From Aulosira sp. FACHB-615 (GTDB lineage: Bacteria > Cyanobacteriota > Cyanobacteriia > Cyanobacteriales > Nostocaceae), in the NCBI RefSeq assembly GCF_014698045.1, contig NZ_JACJSE010000001.1:248001-312000 (forward strand): a stretch of 64,000 nucleotides of DNA, read 5' to 3'. The first letter of the stretch is position 1. Each line of letters starts with the position of its first letter. A model generated the notes under the pieces. The model saw nothing but the letters and a program-made list of their open reading frames with translations, made no database searches and was not told where the DNA came from. A program made the translations under genes and the position numbers. This document shows, piece by piece, positions 44,506 to 53,310 of this stretch.

Positions 44506-45402
44506 ATGACCATAACTAAACGTCAGCTGCCAAATTTTTTACGTTTTGCCAAAAATCCGAACCTGTCCCAAAAATTAATGATTATTGGGTTAGCCATCAC
44601 CCTGTTTTTTATCTTTTTGGCATTTTTCGCCCCTGTAATGCAGGCTTGGGGATGGCTACAAAACCCCAAAGATTTTCTTGCTAACCCCATTCAAGAAGCA
44701 CCATCGGCTAAATATTGGTTTGGGACTAGTCGCTTGGGTCATGATGTATTTTCGCGCACTTTGTTTGGCGCTCAAGCTGCTTTGCAAGTGGTAATTTTAG
44801 CCACGGCGCTGAGTATGGTGATTGGTGTACCTCTGGGGATGGTGAGTGGCTATCTTGGCGGTAGGTTAGATAAGGTGTTGCTGTTTTTGATGGATAGTAT
44901 TTATACCTTACCGGGATTATTACTTTCTGTGACGCTGGCCTTTGTTGTAGGGCGAGGGATATTAAATGCTGCGATCGCTATTAGTATTGCTTACATCCCC
45001 CAATATTACCGCGTGGTTCGCAACCATACAGTGAGTGTGAAAACAGAAGTCTTTATCGAAGCTGCACAAGCAATGGGCGCTTCTACCTGGATTGTGCTGT
45101 CGCGTTATTTATTTTTCAACGTCATTCAAAGCGTCCCTGTACTATTTACCCTCAACGCCGCCGATGCAATTTTAGTATTGGGCGGTTTAGGCTTTTTGGG
45201 TTTAGGGCTACCAGAAGAAGTTCCAGAGTGGGGACATGATTTAAAACAAGCCCTGGAAGCATTACCCACAGGGGTTTGGTGGACGACACTGTTTCCTGGT
45301 TTAGCTATGACATTCATGGTAGTAGGGTTATCCCTACTTGGTGAGGGGTTAAATGAATTTGTCAATCCTCGTTTGCGGGGAGAAAATGGGATTCGGAAAT
45401 AG
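44506..45402 (+). CDS. ABC transporter permease, DppC/OppC type
   Basis: The 298-residue inner-membrane permease has the OppC N-terminal helix (about 22-44, LMIIGLAITLFFIFLAFFAP) and GTSRLGHDVFSRTLFGAQ, a hallmark of peptide/nickel permeases. The EAA loop appears as FIEAAQAMGASTWIVLSRYLF, and it ends with GLGLPEEVPEWGHDLKQAL and LRGENGIRK. About six helices are likely. The partner permease, binding protein and ATPases are not in this window, so the transporter is assembled from scattered genes. ATG 44506 is the first start after a HIP1 site. Confidence 0.9.
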   Translation: MTITKRQLPNFLRFAKNPNLSQKLMIIGLAITLFFIFLAFFAPVMQAWGWLQNPKDFLANPIQEAPSAKYWFGTSRLGHDVFSRTLFGAQAALQVVILATALSMVIGVPLGMVSGYLGGRLDKVLLFLMDSIYTLPGLLLSVTLAFVVGRGILNAAIAISIAYIPQYYRVVRNHTVSVKTEVFIEAAQAMGASTWIVLSRYLFFNVIQSVPVLFTLNAADAILVLGGLGFLGLGLPEEVPEWGHDLKQALEALPTGVWWTTLFPGLAMTFMVVGLSLLGEGLNEFVNPRLRGENGIRK

Positions 45403-45414
45403 TCATTTAATACT

Positions 45415-45448
45415 GAAAAGTTACCAGTCTGTTTACTGATAACTTTTC
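45415..45448 (+). terminator. Inverted repeat after the permease gene
   Basis: GAAAAGTTACCAGT (45415-45428) pairs with ACTGATAACTTTTC (45435-45448) with one mismatch. TAACTGA heptamers follow immediately. The T-tract is part of the stem, so terminator activity is uncertain. Confidence 0.45.
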
Positions 45449-45478
45449 ACTGTTAACTGATAACTGATAACTGGAGAG

Positions 45479-45685
45479 ATGCGTGTGAAAGATAACCTTA
45501 GTTTAATTGCTGCTGCTACGGGTGGATTTATGCTTTCTGTTGCTCTGGCGGGGATTTTGAGTGGTACACCAGTTGCAGCTTCGCGGGGGCAATCAGGTTT
45601 TAATTATTACCCAAATACTAGTCTGCAAGTTGCTGCTGCACGTTCTGATGAATCAACCGATTACATCACAGACAAGGACAAGTGA
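45479..45685 (+). CDS. Small exported or membrane-anchored protein, function unknown
   Basis: The 68-residue protein has an N-terminal hydrophobic segment (LSLIAAATGGFMLSVALAGIL) ending with GTPVAASRG, a plausible signal peptide or anchor, and a short polar tail (FNYYPNTSLQVAAARSDEST). CTGGAGAG sits 2 nt before the ATG, so the GTG two codons later (45485) is the better-spaced start. The next gene's frame overlaps this one, but its likely start lies 40 nt downstream. No family is recognised. Confidence 0.6.
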   Translation: MRVKDNLSLIAAATGGFMLSVALAGILSGTPVAASRGQSGFNYYPNTSLQVAAARSDESTDYITDKDK

Positions 45686-45725
45686 TACATTTTTGTATCA
45701 CAACCGAAATGTGGGATATGCAATT

Positions 45726-46622
45726 GTGATTAAACCAGAAGTAATTGGGATTGATGTTGGGGGAACAGCAATTAAGCTAGGGCGGTTCAGCCAAGATGGT
45801 ACTTGCTGGCAATCATTAACGGTGGAAACGCCCCAACCAGCAACTCCAGAAGCGGTTTTGAGTGTGATGGTAGATGCGATCGCGCAAGTTGACCCAGATA
45901 ATCAAACTATTGCTATTGGTGTCGGTACTCCTGGCCCGGCGGATGCTACAGGACGCATTGCTCAAATCGCCATTAACTTACCCCAGTGGCACAATGTCCC
46001 TTTAGCTGACTGGTTAGAAGCCAAAACAGGCAAACCCACTGTCATTGCTAACGATGCGAATTGTGCAGGAGTCGCCGAAGCTTGGTTGGGAGCCGGTCGT
46101 AACTGGCACAATTTTATTATGTTGACCTTGGGAACCGGGGTTGGTGGTGCAATTATTCTGGATGGGAAATTGTTTGTCGGACATCGTGGCGCAGGTGGCG
46201 AACTTGGTTTAATCACCTGCAACCCTAACGGCCCAATGTGCAACAGTGGTAATCAAGGCTCTTTAGAGCAGTATGCTTCAATTATTGCCATTCGTCGCCG
46301 CACGGGGAAAGAACCTGCCGAATTAGGCGCTTTAGCTGAAGCGGGAGATAGTGACGCTTTGGCCTTTTGGCAAGAATATGGCAGAGATTTAGGAACAGGT
46401 TTAGCGAGTTTAATTTATGTTTTAACACCAGAGGCGATCATCATTGGTGGTGGTGTCAGTGCTAGTTTTAAATTTTTCTTCCCAGCCGCCAAAGCAGAAA
46501 TTGAACGGCGAGTCATGGCGACTTCGCGTTTTGGGTTACAACTTCTGCCAGCTGAATTGGGTAATTCGGCGGGAATGGTAGGTGCAGCAAAGTTAGCCTG
46601 GGAATGTTGTATAAAAATTTAG
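45726..46622 (+). CDS. ROK family sugar kinase (glucokinase-like)
   Basis: ROK kinases phosphorylate glucose or other hexoses. From GTG 45726 the protein has 298 residues and starts VIKPEVIGIDVGGTAIKLG (ATP phosphate motif). NDANCAGVAEAWLGAG, TLGTGVGGAIILDGKL, GHRGAGGELG and the adenosine site VLTPEAIIIGGGVS follow. The usual zinc motif CxCGxxGCxE reads CNSGNQGSLE here, with two of three cysteines replaced by serine. GTG 45711 is an alternative start. The upstream open frame overlaps the preceding small gene and is unlikely to be translated. Confidence 0.87.
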   Translation: MIKPEVIGIDVGGTAIKLGRFSQDGTCWQSLTVETPQPATPEAVLSVMVDAIAQVDPDNQTIAIGVGTPGPADATGRIAQIAINLPQWHNVPLADWLEAKTGKPTVIANDANCAGVAEAWLGAGRNWHNFIMLTLGTGVGGAIILDGKLFVGHRGAGGELGLITCNPNGPMCNSGNQGSLEQYASIIAIRRRTGKEPAELGALAEAGDSDALAFWQEYGRDLGTGLASLIYVLTPEAIIIGGGVSASFKFFFPAAKAEIERRVMATSRFGLQLLPAELGNSAGMVGAAKLAWECCIKI

Positions 46623-46700
46623 ATGATCGTTTCCGGCTTTTTTGATTGACATATCAAGTTTTTTTGAAATATTATTGCCAACGAATCAATTTTTTTTGCA

Positions 46701-47429
46701 ATGTCAGGTGCAGAAGTTCTGAGTAAGAGAATGAACTCAGGTTTACCAAAATCGCTAGTGCGTTGCTGGCGAGAAGCTTTAGCGGAAGCAATTGGAACTT
46801 TTATTTTGGTGTTTGCAGGAACTGGTGCAGTCATGGTGAACAGCATCAGTCAAAATGCTGTGTCACATTTAGGTATTAGTTTTGTGTTTGGTGCTGTGGT
46901 AGCGGCGTTAATTTATGCTTTGGGACATTTGAGTGGCGCACATTTCAACCCAGCAGTGACGCTGGCTTTTTGGACGAGTGGTTTTTTACCTAAATGGCGA
47001 GTGTTGCCTTATATTTTGGCACAGTTAGGAGGAGCGATCGCCGCTTCAGCTTTACTAGTAATTAGCTTAGGGAAAGTTGGCAATTTAGGAGCAACATTAC
47101 CACTAAATAATAATTGGATGCAGGCTTTAGTATTAGAGTTTGTGCTGACTTTTATTTTGATGCTGATTATTTTCGGTTCAGGACTAGATAGACGCGCACA
47201 CATAGGTTTTGCTGGGTTAGCAATTGGTTTAACCGTAGCAGTGGAAGCTGCATTTATGGGGCCAATTACTGGTGCAAGTATGAATCCGGCGCGTTCCTTT
47301 GCACCAGCATTTGTCGGCGGAATTTGGCAGCATCATTGGGTTTATTGGATAGCACCAATTTTAGGAGCGCAACTAGCAGTAATAGTCTATCGGCAACTTT
47401 CCAATAACTTTCAAGATTGTCAGAAGTAA
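46701..47429 (+). CDS. aqpZ: Aquaporin / MIP family channel
   Basis: The 242-residue membrane channel has six helices and two pore loops, NPA at Asn83 (GAHFNPAVTLAF) and NPA at Asn195 (GASMNPARSFAP). The start motif REALAEAIGTFILVFAGTGA is typical. The His before the first NPA and the Arg after the second form part of the selectivity filter of water channels, although glycerol transport cannot be excluded. A shorter start at Met11 (46731) is possible. It follows the ROK gene by 78 nt on the same strand. Confidence 0.9.
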   Translation: MSGAEVLSKRMNSGLPKSLVRCWREALAEAIGTFILVFAGTGAVMVNSISQNAVSHLGISFVFGAVVAALIYALGHLSGAHFNPAVTLAFWTSGFLPKWRVLPYILAQLGGAIAASALLVISLGKVGNLGATLPLNNNWMQALVLEFVLTFILMLIIFGSGLDRRAHIGFAGLAIGLTVAVEAAFMGPITGASMNPARSFAPAFVGGIWQHHWVYWIAPILGAQLAVIVYRQLSNNFQDCQK

Positions 47430-47565
47430 AGGTGAGAATAACGTAAAACTAGGAGTTTCAGATTATTCTCTGCCGAAGGTAACAAAAGAGGGATAAGTAG
47501 CTGGCGTGGAGTGTAAGTCATACTGTTTTTACGAGATGTAGCTTTGTTCTGACTCTAATATTTCT

Positions 47566-49824
47566 ATGATGAAATTGCTTGCTAGGATTGTCCAATTTCT
47601 TGTAACTTTTTTGACCATAGTTTTAGTGTGTTACTGGAGTGTAAATCCTGGGATTCTACCTGTAGCTTTAGCAAGCTACCACAAGCTGGAGAAATCTGAT
47701 TACCATGTACACAGAAGAATGGTATCCCCAACTATGTCAACAGCAAAACAGATTACTTATCCAGCTACCCTCAAAAACGAACAAGTGGATAACTACCACG
47801 GAACTGTCGTTGCAGATCCTTACCGTTGGTTGGAAAATTCTGATTCTGAAGAAACGAAAGCTTGGATTGATGCTCAAAATAAGATTACTTTTGAATTTTT
47901 AGGTGAAATTCCGGCTCGTGACAAAATTAAACAACGCTTAACGAAACTTTGGGATTATGAAAAGTATGGTACCCCATTTAAAGAAGGCGAATCTCTGCAA
48001 GACGGTTCCACCGAACGCTATTTTTATTTCAAAAACAACGGGCTGCAAAATCAAAGCGTACTATATACCTTAAAAAGTCTAGATGACGAACCGCAAGTTT
48101 TACTTGATCCAAATAAACTTTCTGCGGATGGAACAGTTGCTTTATCAGGATTATCAATTAGCGATGATGGTAAACTTTTAGCTTATGGTCTGGCAACTTC
48201 TGGTTCTGATTGGCAAGAATGGAAAGTCCGTGATGTAGCCACAGGTAAAGATTTAGACGACCATTTAAAGTGGATTAAATTTTCTGGTGCATCTTGGACA
48301 ACTGACAACCAAGGATTTTTTTACAGTCGCTATGATGAGCCAAATTCTAAAACTCAGTTAGAAGATGTTAACTATTATCAAAAGCTGTATTATCACAAAT
48401 TAGGTACACCCCAATCAGAAGACATTTTAATTTATCAACGTCCTGACCAAAAAGAATGGGGATTTGGTGGTGGTGTCACAGAAGATGGACGCTTTTTAAT
48501 TATTTCTGTGTGGTTGGGAACTGACTCGCGCAATTTAGTATTTTATAAAGATTTAAAGAATCCCGATGCGGAAGTTGTGGAATTAATCAACGAGTTTGAG
48601 GCAGATTATAGCTTTATTGATCATGATGATAGTGTTTTTTATTTCCGTACAGATTTAAATGCGCCACGGGGGAGGGTGATTGCCATTGATATTAATAAAC
48701 CCGATAAATCAGCATGGCAAGAAATTATTCCCCAAAGTAAAGCGACTTTAGAAAGTGTCAATATTCTCAATCATCAGTTTGTGGCTGATTATTTGCAAGA
48801 TGCGCGATCGCAAATTAAAATTTTTGACCTGAAAGGCGCATTTGTCCGCGAGGTAGAATTACCCGGAGTTGGTTCAGTTGGTGGCTTTGGTGGTAAACGT
48901 CATGATAAAGAGACTTTTTATAGTTTCACTAGTTTTACTACCCCAGGCGCAATTTACCGCTACGATATGGTAACAGGAAAAAGTCAGTTGTTCCGGCAAC
49001 CAAAAGTTGGCTTTAATCCTGATGATTATGAAACAAAACAAGTCTTTTATCACAGCAAAGATGGCACAAAGGTGCCAATGTTTATTACTCACAAAAAAGG
49101 CATTAAATTAGATGGGAATAATCCGACTTATCTTTATGCCTACGGTGGGTTTAATATCTCCTTAACACCAACTTTTTCTGTGAGTATGTTGGTGTGGATG
49201 GAAATGGGTGGTGTTTATGCTATGCCAAATCTGCGTGGCGGTGGCGAATATGGCGAAGAATGGCATCAAGCCGGGATGAAAGAGAAAAAACAAAATGTGT
49301 TTGATGATTTTATTGCGGCGGCGGAATGGCTAATTGCGAATAAATACACCAAAACTGGCAAACTAGCGATCGCAGGTGGTAGTAATGGTGGTTTATTGGT
49401 GGGTGCTTGTATGACGCAACGTCCCGATTTATTTGGTGCAGCTTTACCCGCCGTTGGTGTTATGGATATGTTGCGCTTTCATAAATTTACTATTGGCTGG
49501 GCTTGGACTAAAGAATATGGTTCACCCGATAATCCTGAAGATTTCAAAACACTGTATGCTTATTCACCCTTGCATAACCTCAAACCAAAGACAGCTTATC
49601 CTGCTACTTTAATTACTACCGCAGATCATGACGATCGCGTTGTACCTGCCCATAGTTTCAAATTTGCGGCGGCTTTGCAAGCAGCCCATCAAGGTGATGC
49701 ACCAGTATTAATTAGAATTGAGACAAAAGCTGGACATGGTGCGGGTAAGCCGACAACTAAAATCATTGAAGAAGCGGCGGATAGATGGGCATTTTTAGTG
49801 CGAACTTTGGATATTAAGATTTAA
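47566..49824 (+). CDS. Prolyl oligopeptidase family serine peptidase (S9A)
   Basis: The 752-residue protein has an N-terminal membrane/signal segment (ARIVQFLVTFLTIVLVCYWS) ending in VALAS, suggesting export. The peptidase starts at about residue 65 with QITYPATLKNEQVDNYHGTV and DPYRWLEN, followed by a seven-bladed propeller. The alpha/beta-hydrolase part has Ser606 in GGSNGGLLVG, Asp689 in DHDDRVVPAHS and His724 in AGHGAGKPT, the family triad. S9A enzymes cleave short proline-containing peptides. Internal Mets near residues 52-57 would give a cytoplasmic form. A strong terminator follows. Confidence 0.92.
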   Translation: MMKLLARIVQFLVTFLTIVLVCYWSVNPGILPVALASYHKLEKSDYHVHRRMVSPTMSTAKQITYPATLKNEQVDNYHGTVVADPYRWLENSDSEETKAWIDAQNKITFEFLGEIPARDKIKQRLTKLWDYEKYGTPFKEGESLQDGSTERYFYFKNNGLQNQSVLYTLKSLDDEPQVLLDPNKLSADGTVALSGLSISDDGKLLAYGLATSGSDWQEWKVRDVATGKDLDDHLKWIKFSGASWTTDNQGFFYSRYDEPNSKTQLEDVNYYQKLYYHKLGTPQSEDILIYQRPDQKEWGFGGGVTEDGRFLIISVWLGTDSRNLVFYKDLKNPDAEVVELINEFEADYSFIDHDDSVFYFRTDLNAPRGRVIAIDINKPDKSAWQEIIPQSKATLESVNILNHQFVADYLQDARSQIKIFDLKGAFVREVELPGVGSVGGFGGKRHDKETFYSFTSFTTPGAIYRYDMVTGKSQLFRQPKVGFNPDDYETKQVFYHSKDGTKVPMFITHKKGIKLDGNNPTYLYAYGGFNISLTPTFSVSMLVWMEMGGVYAMPNLRGGGEYGEEWHQAGMKEKKQNVFDDFIAAAEWLIANKYTKTGKLAIAGGSNGGLLVGACMTQRPDLFGAALPAVGVMDMLRFHKFTIGWAWTKEYGSPDNPEDFKTLYAYSPLHNLKPKTAYPATLITTADHDDRVVPAHSFKFAAALQAAHQGDAPVLIRIETKAGHGAGKPTTKIIEEAADRWAFLVRTLDIKI

Positions 49825-49857
49825 ACGCAGAGGTGCGCTGAGTAACGCGGAGTATTG

Positions 49858-49894
49858 AAGGTGTGTTTCTGCAATGCTAGAACGCACCTTTTTT
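49858..49894 (+). terminator. Rho-independent terminator after the S9A peptidase gene
   Basis: AAGGTGTGTTTCT (from 49858) pairs with AGAACGCACCTT (to 49890) with small mismatches, followed by TTTTTT. Confidence 0.8.
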
Positions 49895-49939
49895 GTTAGA
49901 TAACCAAGTTACACTGTTGAATAAATATGGGTAAAAGCT

Positions 49940-50539
49940 ATGCAAGTTACACAACAGCAATACTACACCCCAGAGGAATATTTACAGTTAGAGGAAGCGG
50001 CTGAATATAAAAGTGAATATATTGATGGACAAATAATTCCAATGGCAGGTGGAACAGTTAATCACGCTCGAATATCACTTAACCTTGGTTCGGCGTTAAA
50101 TTTTGCATTTAGACAGCAAAATTACGAAGTTTTTGTTGGCGATGTCCGTCTATGGATATCGCAAAAACGGATTTATACATACCCAGATGTGATGATTATC
50201 GCAGGTGAACCGGAATTTTTTAACAATCGCCAAGATATTATTACTAATCCTCAAGTTATTGTAGAAGTGCTATCAAAATCTACTAAGAATTATGATTATG
50301 AGGATAAGTTTGCGGCGTATCGCACAATTCCCACGTTGCAAGAATATCTCTTAATTGACCAATATCGAGTTCATGTAGAGCAGTTTTCTAAGATTGGGAA
50401 AAAACAATGGAACCTGCGTGAGTATGATGAAGAAGATCAGGCGATCGCATTGGCATCTGTACCTTTTGAGATTTCCTTACAAGATTTATATAACAAAGTC
50501 AATTTCGAGCTAGTTGAACCAGAAAGTGAAATAATCTGA
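49940..50539 (+). CDS. Uma2 family (DUF820) putative endonuclease
   Basis: The 199-residue protein starts with YYTPEEYLQLEEAAEYKSEYIDGQIIPMAGG, the Uma2 signature. It carries PD-(D/E)XK-like residues in YPDVMIIAGEP and VIVEVLSKSTKNYDYEDKFAAYR, followed by LQEYLLIDQYRVHVEQF. These proteins are very numerous in cyanobacteria; the nuclease fold is predicted for the family and the biological role is not known. It is monocistronic with an inverted dispersed repeat downstream. Confidence 0.9.
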   Translation: MQVTQQQYYTPEEYLQLEEAAEYKSEYIDGQIIPMAGGTVNHARISLNLGSALNFAFRQQNYEVFVGDVRLWISQKRIYTYPDVMIIAGEPEFFNNRQDIITNPQVIVEVLSKSTKNYDYEDKFAAYRTIPTLQEYLLIDQYRVHVEQFSKIGKKQWNLREYDEEDQAIALASVPFEISLQDLYNKVNFELVEPESEII

Positions 50540-50639
50540 ACACAGAACACAAAAGGATCGCCGTGCTGATGATTGATCAAAAAAAGGCTTATTCACTGAA
50601 ACTCTGTTAATTATTTAGTACAGGTTGGCGTAAATAAAG

Positions 50640-50727
50640 AGACCATAAGAAATTGCTAAAAGGCTTGTAGTATCACTATTCTTTCTTTTTCCTTTTGATT
50701 TTTTACTTTTGCCTTGTTGTACTAGTT
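50640..50727. repeat. Family C dispersed repeat, partial inverted copy
   Basis: GACCATAAGAAATTGCTAAA then AGGCTTGTAGTATCACTATT and TTTGCCTTGTTG is the reverse complement of the first half of the copy at 56816-56893. The second half (GAGCG...GTCGAAAGG) is missing here. Confidence 0.75.
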
Positions 50728-50755
50728 TCAGCAAATAAGCCCGAAGCGTCTTCAA

Positions 50756-51040
50756 TTAAGCTTCGACTTTTACGCCTTTCCAGAAAGCGACGTAACCTTC
50801 AATATTTTTAGCTTTTTCCTTGGCGCTGGGATAGTACCAAGCAGCGTCTTGATTCACCTCTCCATCAACTGCGATGCTGTAGTAACTAGCAACACCTTTC
50901 CAGGGACAAGTGGTATGAGTGCTGCTGTCTTGGAAATACTGCTTATTAATTGCGTCGGGAGGAAAATAGTGATTACCTTCCACAACTATAGTCTTGTCGC
51001 TTTCGGCTAAAGTTGCACCGTTCCAGATTGCTTTAGGCAT
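50756..51040 (-). CDS. DUF427 domain protein
   Basis: The 94-residue protein is called from ATG 51040 (MPKAIWNGATLAESDKTIVV). It matches the DUF427 pattern: ATLAESDKTIVVEGNHYFP, STHTTCPWKGVASYYSI and DAAWYYPSAKEKAKNIEGYVAFWKGVKV. The single cysteine and the conserved Trp-Lys-Gly after it are typical. The fold is a small beta structure of unknown activity, widespread in bacteria and fungi. It is monocistronic and divergent from hflX. Confidence 0.88.
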   Translation of the reverse strand: MPKAIWNGATLAESDKTIVVEGNHYFPPDAINKQYFQDSSTHTTCPWKGVASYYSIAVDGEVNQDAAWYYPSAKEKAKNIEGYVAFWKGVKVEA

Positions 51041-51115
51041 AATTGCGTTTTTGAGCAAAGTTTACACTTAATATTTTGACACTGTACTGCCTAAACTCGG
51101 AGTCGGCTGTCAATT

Positions 51116-51156
51116 AAGTAATGAGTAAATTTCTGACTCCTTACTCATTACTTTTT
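51116..51156 (+). terminator. Terminator-like hairpin in the hflX leader
   Basis: AAGTAATGAGTAA (51116-51128) pairs perfectly with TTACTCATTACTT (51141-51153), and TTT follows. No plus-strand gene ends here, so it could be an attenuator ahead of hflX or end a small RNA. Confidence 0.55.
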
Positions 51157-51320
51157 TCAATCAGTTGCTGTACCTCATAAACATCGAATCTGCTGTATCT
51201 TGAAACTGAAAGCTAATTAAATCTATGCACCTACCAGAAGACTGAGCTTGCACCCTAGCAACTGTTGTAAAATAGACAATAGACGGATTCGGAGGGCCAG
51301 TTAACTGGTCATAAACGCCT

Positions 51321-53057
51321 ATAGAGACCATCTTCGGAAATCTCCAAGGTTTAAAGTCCAGCCATCTGAAACAACTACAGAGGCTGTACCACCAGCGTAT
51401 ACCAGGCGATCGCATCACAACGCCTGAATTTTCGCAGCGTCTGGCTGCCATTAGCACAGAAATCAATCAACCTGTGTGTGCCTATCTCAACCGTCGCGGT
51501 CAAGTGATTCGTGTTGGGGTAGGCACACCGCGTCAGACGCAAATTCCACCGCTAGAACTGCCCCGTTACGGTGCAGAACGTCTGAGCGGTATTCGCTGTA
51601 TTGCCACCCATCTCAAACCAGAACCACCCAATGAGGTGGCGCTGACTGCTATGGCAATGCAACGGTTAGACGCGCTGGTAATGTTGAATATCACTGGGAC
51701 AGGATTTACCAAGCGTGGTGGTGGCGCTACAGGTTATGTCAAAGAAGCTTATTTAGCTCATTTAGTATCTGATACGAAACAACTAGTAGCAGTCCCAAAC
51801 TCAGAACGCGGTACGCAAAACTCAGCAACCTACTCTAGCATTTCCCCACCAATGAGCTTGGATATGCTGGCAGAACAGGACTTCATCGATTTGGTGGAAG
51901 GACTGGAAGCAGAATTCCGGCGGGAATTTGTCGCCCAGGAAGTAGATGCTGATCATGACCGCGTGTTGATTGTGGGAGTCATGACCGATGAATTAACTTT
52001 GCAACAATTCCACGACACCCTAGCTGAATTAGGACGACTGGTAGATACTGCTGGCGGTGATGTACTACAGACAGTACAACAAAAGCGATCGCGCATTCAT
52101 CCCCAAACAGTTATCGGTGAAGGTAAGGTGCAAGAAGTCGCCTTAACAGCCCAAACCCTCGGATGTAATCTCGTCGTCTTTGACCGCGACCTTTCACCAG
52201 CCCAAGTCCGCAACTTAGAAGCGCAAATTGGTATTCGGGTAGTTGACCGCACAGAAGTAATTTTAGATATCTTTGCTCAACGCGCTCAATCCCGCGCTGG
52301 TAAATTGCAAGTAGAACTAGCACAGCTAGAATATATGCTGCCGCGACTGACTGGCAGAGGTCAGGCAATGTCGCGGTTAGGTGGTGGTATTGGGACTCGC
52401 GGCCCTGGTGAAACCAAACTAGAAACAGAACGTCGGGCAATTCAACGGCGAATTTCTCGACTGCAACAAGAAGTCAACCAGTTGCAAGCCCATCGTTCGC
52501 GCTTACGACAACGAAGACAACATCAAGAAGTTCCTTCAGTGGCTTTGGTTGGTTACACTAACGCAGGCAAATCGACCTTACTCAATGCCTTAACTAACGC
52601 CGAAGTTTATACTGCTGACCAGTTGTTTGCTACCCTTGACCCGACTACACGTCGCTTAGTCATTCCCCATGCAGACACCAATGAACCCCAAGAAATTCTG
52701 ATTACAGATACTGTAGGGTTCATTCACGAACTACCTGCGTCGTTGATGGATGCCTTTCGTGCAACTTTAGAAGAAGTCACAGAAGCGGATGCGTTATTAC
52801 ATTTAGTGGATTTGTCTCATCCTGCTTGGTTAAGTCACATTCGTTCAGTGCGAGAAATCCTCGCCGCTATGCCTGTGACTCCTGGCCCAGCCTTGGTCGC
52901 CTTTAACAAAATTGATCAAGTAGACAGCGAGACATTAGCCTTAGCTAGAGAAGAATTTCCCCTAGCTGTGTTCATTTCCGCAAGCGAACGTTTAGGTTTA
53001 GAAACCTTGCGTTTACGTCTTAGCCAATTGATTGCATACGCTGTTGACTCTCGGTAA
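51321..53057 (+). CDS. hflX: GTPase HflX, probable non-canonical start
   Basis: HflX is a ribosome-binding GTPase that rescues stalled or stressed 70S ribosomes. Motifs are GGGIGTRGPGETKLETERR, P-loop GYTNAGKSTLLNAL, DTVGFIHELP and FNKID; the N-terminal HflX domain precedes them. The first standard start is GTG 51474. The frame continues upstream without a stop to 51315, and reads (ATA)ETIFGNLQGLKSSHLKQLQR followed by RIPGDRITTPEFSQRLAAIS, which is recognisably HflX N-terminus. No ATG, GTG or TTG lies in that stretch, so ATA at 51321 or a base change is suspected. From 51321 the protein has 578 residues. Confidence 0.88.
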   Translation: METIFGNLQGLKSSHLKQLQRLYHQRIPGDRITTPEFSQRLAAISTEINQPVCAYLNRRGQVIRVGVGTPRQTQIPPLELPRYGAERLSGIRCIATHLKPEPPNEVALTAMAMQRLDALVMLNITGTGFTKRGGGATGYVKEAYLAHLVSDTKQLVAVPNSERGTQNSATYSSISPPMSLDMLAEQDFIDLVEGLEAEFRREFVAQEVDADHDRVLIVGVMTDELTLQQFHDTLAELGRLVDTAGGDVLQTVQQKRSRIHPQTVIGEGKVQEVALTAQTLGCNLVVFDRDLSPAQVRNLEAQIGIRVVDRTEVILDIFAQRAQSRAGKLQVELAQLEYMLPRLTGRGQAMSRLGGGIGTRGPGETKLETERRAIQRRISRLQQEVNQLQAHRSRLRQRRQHQEVPSVALVGYTNAGKSTLLNALTNAEVYTADQLFATLDPTTRRLVIPHADTNEPQEILITDTVGFIHELPASLMDAFRATLEEVTEADALLHLVDLSHPAWLSHIRSVREILAAMPVTPGPALVAFNKIDQVDSETLALAREEFPLAVFISASERLGLETLRLRLSQLIAYAVDSR

Positions 53058-53092
53058 ATACCGAAAATAAAATTTGAGGATATGACATCAAT

Positions 53093-53125
53093 GCCGTAGT
53101 TAGGGAAACTACGGCTTTAATTTTT
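53093..53125 (+). terminator. Rho-independent terminator after hflX
   Basis: GCCGTAGTT (53093-53101) pairs perfectly with AACTACGGC (53107-53115), followed by TTTAATTTTT. Confidence 0.9.
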
Positions 53126-53310
53126 CTATATGGCTATTACTGTGGTATTTCCTGAATGACAGGATGCTCAATGACATGCTAGAACCAGTAATTAATAGAT
53201 ATTTTTATTTTGGTACTTGATATAGAAAGTAACTCAAGTTTTAGGAAGACTCTCATTACTTTTGCTGTTACCAAATTTTTTTGCGATCGCTATCCCTAAC
53301 ACAATTATTT

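Noticed and set aside
51161..51466. 101-codon minus-strand frame upstream of hflX
   Set aside because: It lies opposite the recognisable HflX N-terminal codons and has no ribosome site or domain.
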